Source: Alphaproteobacteria bacterium (GTDB taxonomy: Bacteria > Pseudomonadota > Alphaproteobacteria > SHVP01). Taken from it: a stretch of DNA of 25,804 nucleotides. The translations under genes were made by a program, and so were the position numbers. Position 1 is the stretch's first letter, and each line of letters opens with the position of its first letter. The notes under the pieces are model-generated. The model worked only from the letters and a program-made list of their open reading frames with translations, had not been told where the DNA came from and made no database searches. This document shows positions 22,800 through 25,804 of the stretch, one piece after another. The stretch is from positions 1 to 25,804 of the forward strand of contig SHVP01000026.1 in assembly GCA_009694165.1 (NCBI GenBank), written 5' to 3'.

Positions 22800-24023
22800 A
22801 TGGCGCGGGTCCTGCTGCTGGTCCCCTCGACGTCCTACCGCGTCAGCGACTTTTTGGACGCGGCGCGTGCCCTCGACGTCGAGGTCGTGGTCGGCACCGA
22901 CCGGGAACAGGTACTGGCCAATTCCGAGGGCCTGCCCTGTTTCGATTTTCGTGACTCCGACCGCGGCGCCGAGGAGATTCGGGCGCATGCGGTGAACCAC
23001 CGGATCGACGCAGTGGTGGCGGCCGATGAAGAGCCGCTGCTGCTCGGCGCCAAGGCTGGAGCGGCGCTCGGCCTGCCGCACAATGATCCCGACGCGGTGC
23101 GCATCGCCATCAATAAGAAGCGGCTGCGCGCGGTCCTATCACAGGCCGGGTTGCCGCAACCGCGGTTTCAATTGCACGGCGTCGATGACGATCCGACGGT
23201 CGCCGCCGGGCAGGCGAGCTACCCGTGCGTGTTGAAACCGTTGTCGCTCTCGGCCAGCCGCGGCGTCATCCGCGCCGACACGCCGGCGCAGTTCGTGGCT
23301 GCGTTTCGCCGCATCAGCGCGCTTCTCGGCCAGCTCGATCCCGACCGGAGGCAGCCGGCGCTGCAGGAAATCCTCGTCGAGACCTTCGTTCCGGGCGCCG
23401 AATTTGCGGTCGAAGGACTGTTGACGGCCGGGCGGTTGCGGGTGCTGGCGCTCTTCGACAAGCCCGACCCGCTCGACGGGCCCTATTTCGAGGAGACGAT
23501 CTATGTCACGCCGTCGCGTCACCCCACGCGCGTACAGGAACGCTTGATCGCCGCCGTGGCCGAGGCCATTGCTGCCATCGGCCTGCGCGAGGGACCGATT
23601 CACGCCGAGGTCCGCCTCCACGGCGATACGCCCTACGTTCTCGAGGTGGCAGCGCGTTCGATCGGCGGCCTATGTGGCCGGACCTTGCGCTTCGGCGCCG
23701 GCATTTCGCTCGAAGAACTAATTCTTCGCCATGCCTTGCGCCTGCCGATCGAAGGATTCGAGCGTGAGCGCCGTCCGGCCGGGGTCATGATGATTCCGAT
23801 CCCTAGGGGCGGCGTGCTGCGCCGCGTTGACGGCTTGCTTGAGGCCCAGGGGGTCGAGGGCGTGGTCGAGCTTTCGATCACCATCGCCCGCGAGGAACGC
23901 GTGGTGCCGCTGCCCGAGGGCAACCGTTACCTCGGCTTTATCGTCGCGCGTGGCCCAACCGCGGCGGAGGTCGAACGGACGCTGCGCGCGGCCCACGCCA
24001 AGCTGTCCTTCGTCATCGAGTGA
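22800..24023 (+). CDS. ATP-grasp ligase partner of the radical SAM protein
   Basis: The protein has 407 residues. ATG 22800 lies three bases after the radical SAM stop. Residues 1-100 are the pre-ATP-grasp Rossmann domain (MARVLLLVPSTSYR). ATP-binding residues include YPCVLKPLSLSASRG (Lys146 and the glycine/serine loop), EILVETFVPGAEFAVEG, and the metal/phosphate site HAEVRL...VLEVAARSIGG. This is the amino-acid/peptide ligase branch (carboxylate activation to acyl phosphate, then amide or similar bond formation), in which EVAAR/EVNPR carries the Mg-binding Glu. The substrate is unknown. Adjacency suggests it conjugates or prepares the substrate of the radical SAM enzyme. The gene's 3' end overlaps the convergent psp activator gene by 11 bases. 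Confidence 0.92.
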   Translation: MARVLLLVPSTSYRVSDFLDAARALDVEVVVGTDREQVLANSEGLPCFDFRDSDRGAEEIRAHAVNHRIDAVVAADEEPLLLGAKAGAALGLPHNDPDAVRIAINKKRLRAVLSQAGLPQPRFQLHGVDDDPTVAAGQASYPCVLKPLSLSASRGVIRADTPAQFVAAFRRISALLGQLDPDRRQPALQEILVETFVPGAEFAVEGLLTAGRLRVLALFDKPDPLDGPYFEETIYVTPSRHPTRVQERLIAAVAEAIAAIGLREGPIHAEVRLHGDTPYVLEVAARSIGGLCGRTLRFGAGISLEELILRHALRLPIEGFERERRPAGVMMIPIPRGGVLRRVDGLLEAQGVEGVVELSITIAREERVVPLPEGNRYLGFIVARGPTAAEVERTLRAAHAKLSFVIE

Positions 24024-25062
24024 CCGTCGCGCCAGAACCGCGGCCCGCAGGGAGAAGTCCGTGCGTGCGGAGCAGGTGGCGAAACTGGTTGTAGGTGAGT
24101 TTCAACTGGGTGGCCGCAGCGCGCTGGTTGTGGCGGGTAGCGGCCAGCGCCTGGATCAGCAGGCGCCTTTCGAAGCGGGCAACGCTGCGGGTGAAATCGA
24201 CCCGTGCACCGAACGGCACCGGGTCGCCGCCCCGTCGTTCGCCCTCGCCGGAGGGCGACGGGGCGAATTCGGCCGCCGGGCGGAACGGCGATTCGAAGGG
24301 ATCAATGACGACCTCGGCGATCTTGCGCTCCGGCCTTTCGGCGCGATAGACCGCGCGCTCGACCACGTTCTTGAGTTCCCGCACGTTGCCGGGCCAATCG
24401 TGACCGGTGAGCAGTCCGAGCGCGGTCTCGGCAAAGCCCGGGAACGTCGTCCAGCCCAATTCGTGACTCATGGCGCGACCGAAATGGTCGGCCAGCAGCG
24501 GGATGTCGTCGGGGCGGGTGCGGAGCGGCGGCAAGGTTAGGACATCGAAACTGAGGCGGTCGAGCAGGTCGGCGCGAAAGCGGCCCATTTCGGCGCGGGC
24601 GCGCAGGTCGACATTGGTGGCCCCGATCAGGCGCACGTCGACCCGGACCGTCGCGTTGCCGCCGACGCGTTCGAACTCGCCATATTCGACCGCGCGCAGC
24701 AATTTCTCCTGCGCTGCCAGGTTGGCCTCGGCGATCTCGTCCAGGAACAGCGTGCCATGGTCGGCTGCCTCGAAGCGGCCGTGGCGCCGGCGGACCGCGC
24801 CGGTGAAGGCGCCCGCCTCGTGGCCGAACAGCTCTGATTCGAGCAATGATTCGACCAGCGCCCCGCAGTTCAGTTTGAAGAAAGGGCGGTTCCAGCGACG
24901 CGACAGGAAATGAAGTCGCGCGGCGATCAGCTCCTTGCCGGTGCCGCGTTCGCCGACGATCAGCACCGGGCGGTCGAGCGGGGCCACGCGCGATACGCGC
25001 TCTAACAGCTCGACGAACGCCGGCGCCTGGCCCACGAGGGCAGGCAGGGAGGATTGCTCCAT
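24013..25062 (-). CDS. pspF: PspF-like sigma-54-dependent activator
   Basis: The protein has 349 residues, close to E. coli PspF (about 325), and lacks an N-terminal sensory domain, as PspF does. The AAA+ domain shows Walker A GERGTGKE (37-44), the sigma-54-contacting GAFTGA loop (84-89), Walker B GTLFLDEI (103-110), the FRADLLDRL arginine-finger region (162-170) and sensor II WPGNVREL (223-230). A C-terminal Fis-type helix-turn-helix lies at 314-336. The linker (about 262-285) contains a Ser/Gly/Glu/Arg-rich insertion encoded by a DNA palindrome (24229-24264). It is divergent from pspA, as in enterobacteria. PspA normally inhibits PspF; envelope stress releases it. No Shine-Dalgarno sequence precedes ATG 25062. 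Confidence 0.9.
   Translation of the reverse strand: MEQSSLPALVGQAPAFVELLERVSRVAPLDRPVLIVGERGTGKELIAARLHFLSRRWNRPFFKLNCGALVESLLESELFGHEAGAFTGAVRRRHGRFEAADHGTLFLDEIAEANLAAQEKLLRAVEYGEFERVGGNATVRVDVRLIGATNVDLRARAEMGRFRADLLDRLSFDVLTLPPLRTRPDDIPLLADHFGRAMSHELGWTTFPGFAETALGLLTGHDWPGNVRELKNVVERAVYRAERPERKIAEVVIDPFESPFRPAAEFAPSPSGEGERRGGDPVPFGARVDFTRSVARFERRLLIQALAATRHNQRAAATQLKLTYNQFRHLLRTHGLLPAGRGSGATVTR
24229..24264. repeat. Palindromic REP-like element inside the pspF-like coding region
   Basis: Two nested stems, GCCCCGTC/GACGGGGC (24229-24236 and 24257-24264) and GCCCTC/GAGGGC (24241-24246 and 24251-24256), with a GCCG loop and a four-base bulge, give 14 base pairs. The minus-strand translation is the low-complexity peptide PSPSGEGERRG in the linker between the AAA+ domain and the DNA-binding domain. 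It looks like an intergenic palindromic repeat captured in frame. Confidence 0.5.
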
Positions 25063-25100
25063 AATATGTAACTATTTCATATATATTATTTAAAATTAAT

Positions 25101-25119
25101 AAATATTGTGACAATATTT
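25101..25119. promoter_or_regulatory. Perfect palindrome, candidate PspF enhancer (UAS)
   Basis: AAATATTGT, a single G, and ACAATATTT form a perfect 9-base inverted repeat centred at 25110, 77 bases upstream of the -24 element of the pspA promoter. That is the distance range expected for the upstream activating sequences bound by PspF. On the minus strand it overlaps a TTGTCA hexamer that could be the -35 box of the activator gene, which would give autorepression as known for E. coli pspF. Confidence 0.6.
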
Positions 25120-25157
25120 TACACACTAATTCCTCTCGATCATTGGAAATATATTTT

Positions 25158-25170
25158 TATCAACAGGTTA
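25158..25170 (+). promoter_or_regulatory. IHF consensus site
   Basis: TATCAACAGGTTA matches the IHF consensus WATCAANNNNTTR at every defined base and has a T-rich tract just upstream (25151-25160). It lies between the palindrome and the -24/-12 promoter, where IHF bends DNA to bring the activator to sigma-54 RNA polymerase. Confidence 0.65.
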
Positions 25171-25186
25171 AATGGTTAACGCCGAT

Positions 25187-25201
25187 TGGCACATCCCATG
25201 C
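25187..25201 (+). promoter_or_regulatory. Sigma-54 promoter of pspA
   Basis: TGGCAC-ATCCC-ATGC matches the -24/-12 consensus TGGCAC-N5-TTGC at nine of ten defined bases, with the invariant GG and GC exactly ten bases apart. Transcription would start about 12 bases further on, near 25212-25214, leaving a leader of about 53 bases before pspA. Confidence 0.8.
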
Positions 25202-25265
25202 GTTGCCTAAGGCCATGGACCGCGACCCCACCCTGAACCGGCCCGCCGCCTCGTAGGAGACCTCG

Positions 25266-25804
25266 ATGGGAATTTTTTCTCGCCTTTCCGACATCCTGCA
25301 CTCGAACGTCAACGCCTTGCTCGATCGTGCCGAGGACCCGGAGAAGATGGTCCGACTGATCATCCAGGAGATGGAAGACACGCTGGTGGAGGTGCGCAGT
25401 CAGGCGGCGCGCACCATCGCCGAGCACAAAGGGATCGAGCGCGAACGCGAGCGACTCGCTGCCGCCATCGACGAATGGGCGCGCAAGGCGGAATTTGCGC
25501 TCAGCCGCAATCGCGATGATCTGGCGCGCGGGGCGTTGGTGGAAAAAGCCCGGTTGGGCGCCGCCCTGGCGGCGCTGGACGAGGAGCGCTCCGCGCTCGC
25601 CGGCGCCCTGGCGCAGAGCGACGAGGACGTCGCCAAGCTGGAAGCCAAGCTCGCCGAGGCCAAGGCGAAGCAGCAGACTATCCGCCAACGTCAGGAATCG
25701 GCTTCGGTACGACTGAGGGTCCGGCGCCGGCTCTACGATCCCCACATCGAGGACGCTTTCGCCCGTTTCGAGCAGGTCGAGAAACGGATCGACCGTGCCG
25801 AGGG
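25266..25804 (+). CDS. pspA: Phage shock protein A (PspA/IM30), truncated by the window end
   Basis: The first 179 residues are present; the full family length is about 220-230. ATG 25266 has AGGAG six bases upstream. The N-terminus MGIFSRLSDILHSNVNALLD is the amphipathic membrane-binding helix of PspA/ESCRT-III-like proteins, followed by EDPEKMVRLIIQEMEDTLVEVR (the family-defining DPxKxxxxxIxEM pattern) and long charged heptad helices up to EDAFARFEQVEKRIDRAE. PspA binds stressed inner membranes to limit proton leakage and inhibits PspF. The promoter architecture just upstream (UAS, IHF, sigma-54) and the divergent activator gene support this identification strongly. Any pspB, pspC or other partners would lie beyond the right edge. 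Confidence 0.95.
   Translation, partial: MGIFSRLSDILHSNVNALLDRAEDPEKMVRLIIQEMEDTLVEVRSQAARTIAEHKGIERERERLAAAIDEWARKAEFALSRNRDDLARGALVEKARLGAALAALDEERSALAGALAQSDEDVAKLEAKLAEAKAKQQTIRQRQESASVRLRVRRRLYDPHIEDAFARFEQVEKRIDRAE

Noticed and set aside
1..25804. CRISPR arrays, tRNA or rRNA genes, transposases, integrases
   Set aside because: I looked for regularly spaced repeats, cloverleaf-type sequences and mobile-element proteins and found none that hold up.

Overview
The window is GC-rich, densely packed bacterial DNA. The proteins have an alphaproteobacterial character: an NfuA-type Fe-S scaffold, a Dpp-type ABC transporter, several SDR, alpha/beta-hydrolase and cupin genes, and a PspF/PspA pair. 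The order Rhodospirillales or Hyphomicrobiales (a Reyranella-like relative) is my guess from protein style, not a proven placement. I see no rRNA, tRNA, CRISPR array, insertion sequence or phage gene.

Layout. 1-1937 (minus): a partial gene that looks like a methyltransferase paralogue, preceded by a double alpha/beta-hydrolase broken by a one-base frameshift. 2065-4282: a small SHOCT membrane protein, a SAM-dependent methyltransferase (minus) and a SnoaL/NTF2-like protein. 4373-7620 (minus): two paralogous peptide-type ABC solute-binding proteins separated by an unusually structured 143-base spacer. 7695-7991: the decayed remains of a glutathione S-transferase. 8022-13243: an SDR (plus), facing a minus-strand operon of bicupin, MDR-family NADP oxidoreductase, mini-ORF, intact double alpha/beta-hydrolase and SDR. 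13383-18967 (plus): a complete Dpp/Opp-like ABC transporter (binding protein, terminator, two permeases, two ATPases). 19083-20324 (minus): a VOC/glyoxalase-like protein and a TfoX_N protein.

20551-24023 (plus) is the most unusual block. It holds an enlarged NfuA-like protein with two NifU domains, one of which has lost its CxxC loop. Next comes a B12-domain radical SAM protein whose C-terminus carries a CCAEP motif, the cysteine version of the CUAEP selenoprotein tail, and then an ATP-grasp ligase. The three genes are nearly contiguous and look like a dedicated pathway of unknown product.

24013-25804: a PspF-like sigma-54 activator (minus) diverges from pspA (plus, cut by the window end). 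Between them, in an AT-rich island, are a perfect palindrome, an IHF consensus site and a sigma-54 -24/-12 promoter in the classical order.

Working together: the transporter, its possible extra binding proteins and the flanking oxidoreductases, cupin and hydrolases look like uptake and breakdown of an unidentified organic substrate. The Nfu, radical SAM and ATP-grasp block and the psp locus look like separate functions.
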